DNA from: Thermogemmatispora aurantia
Lineage (GTDB): Bacteria; Chloroflexota; Ktedonobacteria; Ktedonobacterales; Ktedonobacteraceae
Direction of reading: 5' to 3'
Assembly (NCBI RefSeq): GCF_008974285.1
Contig: NZ_BKZV01000003.1
Location: 606,448 to 670,447 of the forward strand
Length of the DNA stretch: 64,000 nt
Shown: positions 52,301 to 61,375 of the stretch, one piece after another
Layout of the letters: every line of letters begins with the position of its first letter
Numbering within the stretch: position 1 is the first letter of the stretch
The notes under the pieces: generated by a model
What the model was told of the DNA's origin: nothing
What the model saw: only the letters and a program-made list of their open reading frames with translations
The model's database searches: none
Made by a program: the position numbers and the translations under genes

Positions 52301-54322
52301 TTAGACGACGCTGCAGCTGCGCCCATTCAGAGTGAAGGCTGTTGGACTGGCATTGCTGCCGTTCCAGGTTCCGTTGAAGCCAGGCGAGGAGCTGAGTGTA
52401 GCCCCCGGCGGAATCGAAGCGTTATACGACAGATTCGTAATGGTCACTGTGCTCCCTGACTGCGTATAGGAGCCGTTCCAGAGTTGGGTGATCGTCTGGC
52501 CGCTCGGGAATGCGAACTGCAATGTCCAGCCATTGATCGCCGTACTTCCAGTATTAGTAATGGTGAGACTCGCACTAAAGCCGCCCGGCCACTGGCTGGT
52601 GACCGCATAATGCACGGCACAGCTCAGGCTGGCCGTTGCCGTCGGTGTCGGTGTCGGTGTAGCCGGCGACGGAGTTGCCGTTGCGGACGCCGTCGGTGTT
52701 GGGGCTACCGTCGGCGTCACGGTCGGCATGGGTGTCGGCGTCGGTGTAACCGTTGCCGCGCTGCCCGGTGTAAAAACAATCGTCGTCAACGTATAGGGAG
52801 GGATCGATATATTGGGCAGCGGCGAACCCGAAACGCTCGTCGAGCTGATGGCGCTGCTAGTGGGGCCATAGGAGTAGACGCGCGCGCTGCTGGCGGCAGT
52901 GTAGCCATTGAGCGAGAAGGTTACATTATAGGTATTGCTCGGGTCCTTATTGATCAGCAGGACCGCCAGATCGCCATTGGCCTGGCGCACCGCATGCACG
53001 GCCACCAACGTCTGATTAGACGAAGAGGAAACCATCGTATCGCCGGCATTGCCCAGGTACGAGAGCATCTGCAGGCCATAGTAAGCCGGGAAAGGCGTAT
53101 CGGCAGCCGGCTCGCACGGCCCACCGCTGATACAGCCACCGTTCGCCAGCACGCCATAGTCGCCATACTGGGCTGAGCCGTAGAGAGACGAGCTGGTATT
53201 GCCGGCCACCGGGCCATTGTGCAGCGTCCACCAGTCGACGTTCGTCACGCCGTTCTCCAGCCAGGTCATATAATCATCGTCCTCATAGAGGGCGTTGACA
53301 ATGCTGACCGTCTGCTTACCGGGATTAGAAGAGACCGAATTGGTCTCAGTCAGCAGGATCTGGACGGCGCTGGCATGGGAGCCACAATACTGCGATAGCT
53401 CCGAGCGCAAGGTTGAAACCATGCTGGGAATCTGGCTGGTCGAGGCCAGCAGACCTGAGTCCGACTCATTGCCTGGATTCTGCGGGTACCAGTGAATGAT
53501 GACGAAGTCGATAGCAGAGCAGGCCGTCGACAGAACGGTCTGGTTCCAGGGCTGAGGCGAGGCGGAATTAGTCACGCCGTCGGGCCAGTTGCCGGGCGTC
53601 GTTAGCACAGCCCCAACTTTGATCGTGGGATCAACAGCCTTCATCGCCTGGCTGTAGGCAACAACGTTGTTGGCGTAAGCGGCTGGAGTATGCGGATTGT
53701 TATTGTACTCCCAGCTGGCCCCATAAGTGCCATCGCCATAGACCTCGTTGCCGATCTCCCAGTACTTGATTCCATAGGTATGACCGGTACTGCTGGCTCC
53801 CGCGTAGGTGGGCACAGGGCCATTGTAGCCAGGCCCTCCCTTGTTAGCATATTGGACCCAACCGGCGGCTTCCGAGGGCGTGCCAGCACCGTAATCGACG
53901 GTGATGATCGGCTGGGCCCCCACGGACTGAACCAGACCCATAAAGGCATCAAAGGTATTGTTGGGATCAAGCCCGCCCTGGCCGGGGACCAGGGAATTCG
54001 TTTGCCAGTGGTAGACATCGGAGGTCGAGCCGCCCGGAAAGCGCAGCATGCCAATGCCAGCGTTCTTGATGTCGGTGCTGGCCGCGCTATCCAGCAGATT
54101 GCTATCCCAGACGGCGGTGTTGAGGCCACGGCTCAATGCGGTCAACGTTCCCAACGACTGGTTGGCATTGACCGTGACTTGAACGCTGCCGGCAGCCGCC
54201 ACATGGCGCGCGCCAAGTGGATTGAGCAACACGAGCGCCGAGATGAGCAGGCAGAGCAACAGAGCACAGATGCCCGCTGCCCGCCCCCAGTGAGGCCGGG
54301 ATACACCTAGACGTGCAAACAT
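52301..54322 (-). CDS. secreted alpha-L-arabinofuranosidase-like glycoside hydrolase with C-terminal CBM2
   Basis: The product (ATG at 54320-54322 with AAGGGGA upstream; ATG 54331 also possible) starts with a signal peptide (ICALLLCLLISALVLL). The catalytic part (about 45-540) has YWEIGNEVYG for the acid/base Glu and ILLTETNSVSS for the nucleophile, as in clan GH-A arabinofuranosidases (GH51-like). A Thr-Pro linker of about 45 residues leads to a CBM2 domain (about 575-673) with its paired cysteines C and C near the ends and three aromatic face residues (WPGGF, WTLQF, WNGS). It probably digests plant arabinan or arabinoxylan outside the cell, fitting a compost or litter lifestyle. The exact GH family needs a search. 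Confidence 0.78.
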   Translation of the reverse strand: MFARLGVSRPHWGRAAGICALLLCLLISALVLLNPLGARHVAAAGSVQVTVNANQSLGTLTALSRGLNTAVWDSNLLDSAASTDIKNAGIGMLRFPGGSTSDVYHWQTNSLVPGQGGLDPNNTFDAFMGLVQSVGAQPIITVDYGAGTPSEAAGWVQYANKGGPGYNGPVPTYAGASSTGHTYGIKYWEIGNEVYGDGTYGASWEYNNNPHTPAAYANNVVAYSQAMKAVDPTIKVGAVLTTPGNWPDGVTNSASPQPWNQTVLSTACSAIDFVIIHWYPQNPGNESDSGLLASTSQIPSMVSTLRSELSQYCGSHASAVQILLTETNSVSSNPGKQTVSIVNALYEDDDYMTWLENGVTNVDWWTLHNGPVAGNTSSSLYGSAQYGDYGVLANGGCISGGPCEPAADTPFPAYYGLQMLSYLGNAGDTMVSSSSNQTLVAVHAVRQANGDLAVLLINKDPSNTYNVTFSLNGYTAASSARVYSYGPTSSAISSTSVSGSPLPNISIPPYTLTTIVFTPGSAATVTPTPTPMPTVTPTVAPTPTASATATPSPATPTPTPTATASLSCAVHYAVTSQWPGGFSASLTITNTGSTAINGWTLQFAFPSGQTITQLWNGSYTQSGSTVTITNLSYNASIPPGATLSSSPGFNGTWNGSNASPTAFTLNGRSCSVV

Positions 54323-54451
54323 CGCGGACATTCCCCTTGCAGATCCCTCCTTGCCTTGAGCAGCGCCTGCCGCGACAACGGACAGGTAGATGAGGGATGG
54401 ATTTGTGTTTTTCACGGCCTCACCATAGTTCAGGTCTGCTGGGCAGATCAA

Positions 54452-54846
54452 CGACAGACGATGAGCATCTGGACAGCAGCCCTGGCCGCTTCATGACTAT
54501 TCCTTCCTTGTTGCTATCTCGCTCCTCTTTCCTCAGACAGTCAACCAACCTCGGCCACAGCGCGAATCGGTTCTGCCTTCGGCACGAGCCAGTCACCTCT
54601 CCCGTGACGCCTGACTTCAGCAGGACCTGGCACGTGGCCCGCAAGCAACAGCCGACCTCTCTGCCTATCGCTTCCAGATCAGGCAAGAGAGCGTCTCTAG
54701 ATGCTATACTGATAGAGCGGCGCCAGCCAGGCCGCCATTGGCTCTGGCCGTGGTGAGCAGGTGAGTCAGGCCCCAAGCGCAACGCCCAAGCCCAAGCAGT
54801 GATTACCCACACCCACCCATCAGCACAGCAGGAGGAAGCAAGCATC
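54452..54846. other. intergenic region between secreted enzyme and cupin genes
   Basis: 395 bases with only short openings. AGGAGG at 54,830-54,835 serves the cupin gene. Divergent genes suggest promoters on both sides. Confidence 0.35.
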
Positions 54847-55248
54847 ATGGAGATCCGCCGGAGCGGCTCTCAGCCATCGCAGCGAGGGCCAGCTGAGCAT
54901 TTCACGGGTAACGTGCGCATCGATCCACTGTTCGAAGCCCGGGAACCTGGACGCGTGCGAGCTATCAGCGTGACCTTCGAGCCGGGCGCCCGTACGGCCT
55001 GGCACAGCCATCCGTGTGGGCAGATCCTGATCGTGACCGCCGGCAGCGGGCGGGCCCAGCGCTGGGGTGGTCCGATCGAAGAGATTCGTCCGGGCGATGT
55101 CATCTGGTTCGCAGCCGGTGAGAAGCACTGGCACGGCGCTGCCCCCACAACGGCGATGACGCACATTGCTATTCAAGAGCAGCTCGATGGACGCACAGCC
55201 GACTGGATGGAGCCGGTTAGCGACGAGCAATATCAAGGAGAGGCATAA
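54847..55248 (+). CDS. cupin-domain protein, (R)-mandelonitrile-lyase type (copy 2)
   Basis: The 133-residue product is a close paralogue of 40056-40466 (start [39 protein letters not shown]). It keeps all metal-binding histidines, with Cys replacing Leu beside the first His box. This copy has no adjacent AraC gene, and is followed by a GNAT gene. Start chosen by AGGAGG 11 bases upstream and the match with copy 1. Confidence 0.82.
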   Translation: MEIRRSGSQPSQRGPAEHFTGNVRIDPLFEAREPGRVRAISVTFEPGARTAWHSHPCGQILIVTAGSGRAQRWGGPIEEIRPGDVIWFAAGEKHWHGAAPTTAMTHIAIQEQLDGRTADWMEPVSDEQYQGEA

Positions 55249-55463
55249 GCAGGCTCTCGCCTATCCCTCTGACTTTCTCTCCAGGATTGTCAGAGCCGGC
55301 AGATGTGATAGACTGAACGAAGCAGAGCGTCGCGACCCAGGGAGAGCAAGCAGCTGCCCTGGTCGATGCGACGTCACCGTGACCAACGAAGAGGGGAGGC
55401 AAACCACCGCTGACTAACGACGAGAATCTTCAGCCCCTGCTCGCCCGGCGCTCAGCGAGCGAG

Positions 55464-55988
55464 TTGGCAGTCATCTGGAGTACCGTACATACACCGCGTC
55501 TACTGCTTCGGCGCCTGCGGGCTGAGGATGGGCCAGCCATGTTTCGCGTGCATGGCGATCCGGCCACCTACCAGTACAGCCCGGAGAGCGTCCACCGCTC
55601 TCTGGCCAGTAGCGAGGCCATGCTGCGGCTCTGTCGGCACCACTGGGCCAGGTACGGCTTCGGCTACTGGGCCATAGAGCTAGCCAAGGATCAGACGATC
55701 ATCGGCTTTGGAGGGCTGGAACAGCAGTGCTGGCGAGAGCACACCGTTCTTAACCTCTACTATCGTCTGACGCCGAGTGCCTGGGGCCACGGCTACGCCA
55801 CGGAGATGGCCCGCACGGCCCTGCAGCTCGCCCGGGATTATCTACCACAGCTACCGGTCATCGCGCGCATCAGAGCTGCTAACCTGCCATCTCAACAGGT
55901 TGCGCTCAAGATTGGCCTGCACAGGATTCCTGAAGAGCTGGAGGAGCCGGGCTACTATATTTTCGCTTCCGAATCCAACGGCTGGTAG
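55464..55988 (+). CDS. GNAT-family N-acetyltransferase (RimJ/RimL type)
   Basis: The 174-residue protein reads HTPRLLLRRLRAEDGPAM, IIGFGGLEQQ, and NLYYRLTPSAWGHGYATEMA, where WGHGYA is the acetyl-CoA pyrophosphate loop, then ANLPSQQVALKIGL typical of RimJ/RimL. It would acetylate a protein N-terminus or small amine. The TTG at 55464 lacks a good ribosome-binding site; an in-frame CTG at 55410 has GGGAGG nine bases upstream and may be the true start, adding 18 residues. Confidence 0.82.
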   Translation: MAVIWSTVHTPRLLLRRLRAEDGPAMFRVHGDPATYQYSPESVHRSLASSEAMLRLCRHHWARYGFGYWAIELAKDQTIIGFGGLEQQCWREHTVLNLYYRLTPSAWGHGYATEMARTALQLARDYLPQLPVIARIRAANLPSQQVALKIGLHRIPEELEEPGYYIFASESNGW

Positions 55989-56165
55989 GCAAGGGCAAGC
56001 CGCCATGAGAGAATGACCCATTCTGCTCTTGCGTGCTGGCCGGCAGAGCGAATATCCTGGTGATGGAGGATCGCGGGGTTCGCGCGCAGACAGGCTCTGG
56101 CCGGCAGGCCGACCGGGCCACCAGAGCAGAGCAACGACCAGAAAGGAAGTATTCATAGACCGGCG

Positions 56166-57437
56166 ATGGAGCAAACCGCAAGGACGCGTCTCTCTCTTGC
56201 ACCACGTCGACGTTATGCACGGCTGGCTGTAGCCTTTTTTTTCTTTCTCAATGGCGTGTTGCTGGCGACCTGGGCGGCCCGCATTCCCGCCGTTCAGGCC
56301 CAGCTCTCTCTTGCGCCGGCGGCCCTGGGCACGGCGCTCTTCAGCGGGGCGGTTGGGGCTCTGGCTGGCATGAATGGCGGCGGCTATCTGGTCGCGCGCT
56401 ATGGCAGCCGCCTGGTCGTCATCCTGGCCACGATGAGCCTCTGCCTCATGCTGGTCCTGGTTGCATTCGTGCCCTCCCTGCCATTCCTGATCATGGCGCT
56501 GGCGCTGCTAGGGGCCAGCTCTGGGGCAATGGACATCTCCATGAATACGCAGGGTGTGGCCGTTGAGCATCTCTACGGGCGCCCCCTCCTCAACTCTTTC
56601 CACGCCTGTTACAGCCTGGGTAGCCTGGGAGGCGCCCTGGCGGGCGGCCTGATCGCTGGCTGGAACATTCCCTTGCCGGCCCACTTCGGCGGCATCGCCC
56701 TCGCTGGAGCTATCCTGGCCTTCGGTGCCATACCAGCCCTTCTGCCCTCTTTCAGCGATCAGGGCGCAAGTCAGAAAGAGGGAGGTACTCGAGTAACCTT
56801 TGCTCGCCCTACACGGACCACCCTGGCCCTGGGGCTGATCGCCTTCTGTTCTCTCTTCGGCGAGGGAGCTATGGCCGACTGGAGCGCCCTCTACCTGAAC
56901 AGCAACCTGCACAGCGGGGCTGGCCTGGCCCCCACCGGTTATGCCGCCTTCTCCATTATGATGATGGTCAGCCGTGGCGTAGGTGACGCGCTCACGGCCC
57001 GTCTGGGAGCGGGCTGGATGGTACGTCTTGGAGGGCTGCTGGCGGCCAGTGGCCTCGCGCTCGTCCTGCTGACGCCCTGGCTGCCACTGGCCTTACTCGG
57101 CTTCGCACTCATCGGCAGCGGCCTCGGCGTTACCTTCCCTTTGACCCTCAGCGTCGCCGGGCGTCTTGCAGGCCAGGGCCAGGCCACCAGCACAGCTCTG
57201 GCCGCCGTTGCCACCTGTGGCTACACCGGCCTTATGGCAGGCCCTCCGACCATCGGCTTCGTGGCCAGCCTCCTGGGCCTGCGCCTCGCCCTCGGCCTCA
57301 TCGTCCTCCTGAGCCTGGGCATTAGCCTCATGGCTGGCGCCGCGAACAAACCGTCGATCTCTCCTTCGCCACCTGCTCCCCATCGCCCAAAAGCCGAGGC
57401 AGAGCGCACCGCCTCTGAGCCTCCTCCAGGTCCATAA
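56166..57437 (+). CDS. MFS transporter (YbjJ/fucose-permease-like)
   Basis: The 423-residue protein has twelve predicted spans. The first spans LAVAFFFFLNGVLLATWAAR and the loop MNTQGVAVEHLYGRPLLNSF with HACYSLGSLGGALAG are typical of the YbjJ group, related to sugar porters. Substrate unknown. The stretch RVTFARPTRTT separates the two halves. Its Pro-rich cytoplasmic tail is 40 residues. No regulator is linked; LysR at 59246 is too far to assign. Confidence 0.85.
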   Translation: MEQTARTRLSLAPRRRYARLAVAFFFFLNGVLLATWAARIPAVQAQLSLAPAALGTALFSGAVGALAGMNGGGYLVARYGSRLVVILATMSLCLMLVLVAFVPSLPFLIMALALLGASSGAMDISMNTQGVAVEHLYGRPLLNSFHACYSLGSLGGALAGGLIAGWNIPLPAHFGGIALAGAILAFGAIPALLPSFSDQGASQKEGGTRVTFARPTRTTLALGLIAFCSLFGEGAMADWSALYLNSNLHSGAGLAPTGYAAFSIMMMVSRGVGDALTARLGAGWMVRLGGLLAASGLALVLLTPWLPLALLGFALIGSGLGVTFPLTLSVAGRLAGQGQATSTALAAVATCGYTGLMAGPPTIGFVASLLGLRLALGLIVLLSLGISLMAGAANKPSISPSPPAPHRPKAEAERTASEPPPGP

Positions 57438-57643
57438 GCCTCTCCTCTTCTTCACCTGTCCCACCAGCTAGCCCCAAGCAAATAGATCAAAGGCTGAGCC
57501 ATTCTTGAGACTTTCTAGAGTCTCGTCTGCTATCCTCTTGAAGGGGAGGTCTACCCCTCCCCACCCCTCACCAGTCAAGCCGGAGAGACTTTTTGTGCAG
57601 AAAGAGCATCTTCAGTGAACACCATGAGTGAGGACCCGGACCA

Positions 57644-59074
57644 ATGCGTCATGCTCTGCGACTATCATTATCTCGCCAGCGAACTTGGTGCTGGCTCGCT
57701 GTGGCACTCTTACTGGCAGGGCTGCTACCAGCCTGCGTCAGCGGCGCACCTCAGCCTCCTACGCAACCGGCAAAAGGCATCCATCTCATCCAGCACGTCA
57801 TTATCATCATGCAGGAGAATCGCTCCTTCGACAGCTATTTTGGTACCTTCCCGGGAGCCGACGGCATTCCCATGCGCAACGGCGTCCCCACGGTCTGCGT
57901 GCCAGACCCGGCTACCAGGCAGTGCGTCAAGCCCTATCACGACACGCAGGACCTCAATGGCGGCGGGCCACACGGAGCCGCGAACGCGCGCGCTGATATT
58001 GATGGCGGAAAGATGGATGGCTTTATTGCTCAGGCCGAGCAAGGTCGCCGCGGCTGTGGCCAGACCTTGAATCCGATCTGCAGTGGAACCCAGCCAGAAG
58101 ATGTCATGGGCTACCACGACGCTCGCGAGATCCCGAATTACTGGACCTATGCCCATGATTTCGTGCTGCAGGATCACCTTTTTGAATCGGTAGCCTCCTG
58201 GAGCCTCCCCTCCCATCTCTACCTGGTCTCAGCCTGGTCCGCCCGCTGTCGCCGGGCTGGCGATCCCATGAGTTGCGTCAACAACATTCAGGGACCGGTC
58301 AGTACGAAACAGGCAGCTCCAGGCAAAGCCGACTATGCCTGGACAGATCTAACCTACCTGCTCTACCAGCACCATGTCAGCTGGGCCTACTACCTGGACC
58401 AGGGAGCCGAGCCTGACTGCGAAGATGACCAGATGATCTGCACCCCCCAGCCGCAAAAGGTCCATGTACCTGGCATCTGGAACCCGCTTCCCAACTTCGA
58501 TACAGTGAAGCAGGATCACCAGCTTGGCGACATCGAGGACCTGTCAAACTTCTTTACAGCTGCTCGTGAGGGGAAGCTCCCTAATGTCTGCTGGATCGTG
58601 CCTAACAGCAAGGATAGCGAGCATCCCCCGGCCCTGGTCAGCACTGGCGAAGCCTACGTCACGCGACTCATCAACGCCGTTATGAGCAGCCCCGACTGGA
58701 AGAGCAGCGCTATCTTCCTGGCTTGGGATGATTGGGGAGGCTTCTATGACCATGTGGTGCCACCACACGTCGACGCTAACGGCTATGGACTGCGCGTCCC
58801 TGGTCTGGTGATCAGTCCCTACGCCCGACAGGGCTTCATCGATCACCAGACCCTGAGCTTCGACGCCTATCTGAAGTTCATCGAAGATGACTTTCTCAAC
58901 GGGCAACGCCTTAATCCCCAAACCGATGGGCGCCCCGACCCGCGGCCCACAGTCCGCGAGCAAGTCCCGATCTTAGGGAACCTGGCCGCCGACTTCGATT
59001 TCTCTCAACCACCGCGACCGCCGCTGCTCCTCACACCCGTCCCTGGGCCGGTTCCACTGACAGCCACGCCCTGA
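57644..59074 (+). CDS. secreted phosphoesterase lipoprotein (acid phosphatase / phospholipase C-like)
   Basis: The 476-residue product has a basic N-terminus, hydrophobic core and lipobox LPAC with Cys31, so it is surface-anchored. The core begins with [20 protein letters not shown], the metal- and nucleophile-bearing start of the PF04185 phosphoesterase family, and contains [30 protein letters not shown] and [15 protein letters not shown], all conserved in phospholipase C and AcpA. It may free phosphate from phosphoesters. Start ATG at 57644 follows GAGG by 11 bases. Two small hairpins at 57,505-57,560 precede it. Confidence 0.9.
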   Translation: MRHALRLSLSRQRTWCWLAVALLLAGLLPACVSGAPQPPTQPAKGIHLIQHVIIIMQENRSFDSYFGTFPGADGIPMRNGVPTVCVPDPATRQCVKPYHDTQDLNGGGPHGAANARADIDGGKMDGFIAQAEQGRRGCGQTLNPICSGTQPEDVMGYHDAREIPNYWTYAHDFVLQDHLFESVASWSLPSHLYLVSAWSARCRRAGDPMSCVNNIQGPVSTKQAAPGKADYAWTDLTYLLYQHHVSWAYYLDQGAEPDCEDDQMICTPQPQKVHVPGIWNPLPNFDTVKQDHQLGDIEDLSNFFTAAREGKLPNVCWIVPNSKDSEHPPALVSTGEAYVTRLINAVMSSPDWKSSAIFLAWDDWGGFYDHVVPPHVDANGYGLRVPGLVISPYARQGFIDHQTLSFDAYLKFIEDDFLNGQRLNPQTDGRPDPRPTVREQVPILGNLAADFDFSQPPRPPLLLTPVPGPVPLTATP

Positions 59075-59161
59075 CCTCTCGCGGCCTCTTGCCCTGGCCA
59101 GGCTGCCTCTCAGACTCAGGTCCAAAGGGGTTGGAGCCAGGGAAGCAGATCACCGTTGTAG

Positions 59162-59208
59162 CACCCTGGACTCCCTAGCCGGCTGGCCGGAGTAGGGAGT
59201 CCAGGGTG
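59162..59208. terminator. bidirectional terminator-like hairpin
   Basis: CACCCTGGACTCCCTA pairs over all 16 bases with TAGGGAGTCCAGGGTG around a GC-rich loop. It lies between the convergent phosphoesterase and LysR genes. Confidence 0.75.
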
Positions 59209-59245
59209 ACCTCCTGCGCATAGCGCAACAACCGCCGTCCGTTCC

Positions 59246-60190
59246 TTAGTGGCCCGGAGCCTCGCCAGGCGCTGGCTCAGCTTCCGATTCCAAGAGCAAG
59301 GCCAGGAAAGCCTGAGCGGCAGGTGAGAGGCGTCCGGCCCGGCGTTGGACCAGATGCAGGGTCCGCTGGAGCGCACCTTCGCCGATACGGACAGTACTCA
59401 ACCAGCCGGCAGTAACCTCAGCTGCAACTGCCGCCTGCGAAACAATTGCCACGCCCATATTGGCCGCTACGGCGCGCTTGAGCGCCTCATTGCTGCCGAG
59501 CTGCATAGTAACCGGAGGCTGAATTCCAGCCTGTTGAAAGGCCGCCTCAATCACGCTGCGCGTTCCAGAGCCGGGTTCGCGCCAAAGCAGCGTCACCTCA
59601 CGCAGAGCGGCTAAGGGGATACTCTCTAGATGAGCCCAGGGATGCCAGGGAGGCACAATCAGCACCAGCTCATCTCGGCGATAAGGGGTCAGCAGCAGGC
59701 TTTCATCAAGCGCTTCGACACGGCTCTCGATCAGCCCCAGTTCACGCCTACCAGTCCGCACCTCCTCATAGACTGCCTGGGAGTTCTCAATGGTCAATTC
59801 AATCTCGACGCGCGGATAGCGGCGGTGAAAGAGAGCCAGTGTGACAGGCAAGAGGTAGTTGCCAATGGTCGTGCTGGCAACCAGAGAGAGGCGGCCTGCT
59901 TCAATGCGATGCAGACTTTCCAAGGCGTCCGCCGCCGCCTCAATTTCCGCCATGACCTTGCGGGCATGCTCTTCAAGGACCAGCGCCGCCTGCGTGGGCA
60001 CCAGGCGCTTACCAACCTGCTCGAAGAGGGGCAGACCCAGCAAGTGCTCTAGCTCATGGACCTGAGCCGAGACCGCTGGCTGACTCAGATGCAGCTCCTC
60101 AGCCGCATGGGTGTAGTTGCGGTGCCGCAGCACAGCCAGAAAGATACGCAATTGATAGAGAGTGACGTTCTGTTGCCAATGCCTGACCAT
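59246..60190 (-). CDS. LysR-family transcriptional regulator
   Basis: The 314-residue protein has the winged HTH at about 9-68 (LRIFLAVLRHRNYTHAAEEL, SQPAVSAQVHELEHLLGLPL) and a LysR ligand domain (about 95-300; ASTTIGNYLLPVTLALFHRR). The ASTTIGNYLLP phrase is like CbbR/CysB-type regulators of carbon or sulfur assimilation. No divergent target gene is adjacent; the gene at 60680 starts 490 bases away. The ligand is unknown. Confidence 0.88.
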   Translation of the reverse strand: MVRHWQQNVTLYQLRIFLAVLRHRNYTHAAEELHLSQPAVSAQVHELEHLLGLPLFEQVGKRLVPTQAALVLEEHARKVMAEIEAAADALESLHRIEAGRLSLVASTTIGNYLLPVTLALFHRRYPRVEIELTIENSQAVYEEVRTGRRELGLIESRVEALDESLLLTPYRRDELVLIVPPWHPWAHLESIPLAALREVTLLWREPGSGTRSVIEAAFQQAGIQPPVTMQLGSNEALKRAVAANMGVAIVSQAAVAAEVTAGWLSTVRIGEGALQRTLHLVQRRAGRLSPAAQAFLALLLESEAEPAPGEAPGH

Positions 60191-60679
60191 ACGTGTTCTT
60201 TCGGCGAGAGTCGTTCAGACGAGCAAGGCCCCCGTCCAGGGCAGGAATCTGGCCCCCTTCGAGCGGAGGAAGCCAGCAAACAGACAGCCTGTGCTCTTTC
60301 TTAGTCAGCCCGGACTTTTCCCGAGGGTTTCCCAAGGCTTTGCTTAGAGTATAGCATCTCTCGTCTGGCGAGCTGATACCGTCAGCACCGTCTCCAGGAC
60401 AGTTCTAGCCTTACCTACCAGGTGCGTCCCCTTTCCCAAGAGGAGGGTCTTCCCCCTGGCTTGAGCGTGGGTAACCCTTAGCGACTGGTTCTGGTAGCTG
60501 GCGCTTCCCGCTCCTAGACTTTAAGAAGAGCAAAGAAAGACCAGCGGAGATTCTGCTCCCTGTTGACCAAGCCAGCACTGATTGTCTTCTTCTATTATTC
60601 CTCAGCAGGAAAGAGACACAGCATATCGAGCGAATCTAGCATACAAGAGCAATAAAAAGCCAAAGGAGCTGATGAACCT
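60191..60679. other. divergent intergenic region
   Basis: 490 bases without a gene; AAAGGAG at 60,661-60,667 serves the next gene. No clear LysR box (T-N11-A) stood out. Confidence 0.4.
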
Positions 60680-61192
60680 ATGATTGATCTGCCAAGAGCA
60701 TCGCAGCGCCAACTCTCAACAGCAATGCCTGTCTGTCCGATTTGTCACCAGAGCAAAAGCGTCGTACCTGTACCGAAGCTTTACAAGCAGAGTCGGCAGC
60801 GCGAGGACCCACGGCTGGCTCCTCCAGCCCCGCCGCGCGAGCGCAGCTTTCTCCTCTGGCCCATTACCGTAGGGGGCATCACAGAGACCGTCACGCTCAT
60901 CGCGGTCATGCTGCTTTGCGCGAGCGGCCAATTCACTTTCCTGCAATATGCTCTGGCCGTGGTAGGTATCTGCATTCCCTTGCTGCTCTCAGGCTACGGC
61001 TTTGCCCGCCTGCTGACGGCAGAGCAGCAGAAAGCAGATCTGCTAGAGTGGGAAAAGGCCCTTGAGACCTGGAACCATTCCTTCATCTGCACAGCCGACC
61101 AGGTCATCTTTACGCCGGCAGAGCAGCCGGAGACCAGACAGCCAGCGGCCAGGCAGCGGAGAGAACAGCTGGCAGTTGCCTCTGCCCTCTAA
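60680..61192 (+). CDS. hypothetical membrane protein with N-terminal CxxC
   Basis: The 170-residue product has a short Cys pair CPICHQSKS at about 19-22, a basic Pro-rich segment, two hydrophobic spans at about 60-82 and 86-108, and a soluble helical tail with WEKALETWNHSFIC and CTADQ. The N-terminal pair plus later Cys could form a zinc or redox site. I do not recognise a family. Start follows AAAGGAG by 13 bases. Confidence 0.6.
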   Translation: MIDLPRASQRQLSTAMPVCPICHQSKSVVPVPKLYKQSRQREDPRLAPPAPPRERSFLLWPITVGGITETVTLIAVMLLCASGQFTFLQYALAVVGICIPLLLSGYGFARLLTAEQQKADLLEWEKALETWNHSFICTADQVIFTPAEQPETRQPAARQRREQLAVASAL

Positions 61193-61260
61193 CGAGAGAG
61201 AAGTGAACAGACTGGCACGTCCACAGAAGGAGAGGAGAAACGAGACGCTTGCGCGAACAG

Positions 61261-61319
61261 GCCCCGAGAGGGCTGACAGAGCAGCGAGCGAGCCTGCATC
61301 TGCACAGCTCTCGCGGGGC
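61261..61319. terminator. terminator-like inverted repeat
   Basis: GCCCCGAGAGGGCTG and CAGCTCTCGCGGGGC pair with one bulge between the convergent genes ending at 61192 and 61376; a pyrimidine-rich run with TTTCTTTCTTTCTT follows on the plus strand. Confidence 0.6.
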
Positions 61320-61375
61320 TTCGCACTTTCTTTCTTTCTTCCAGCCTTCCTATCCCAGCGGCTGGCAACCCCTAG

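Noticed and set aside
52620..52760. Short tandem DNA repeat that might be CRISPR-like or regulatory
   Set aside because: It is the Thr-Pro linker of the secreted enzyme, with a codon pattern of three and six bases; no spacers.
57505..57560. Hairpins GAGACT/AGTCTC and GGGGAGG/CCCC as a riboswitch or terminator
   Set aside because: Stems are short, and no T-run or conserved core is visible; mentioned only in passing.
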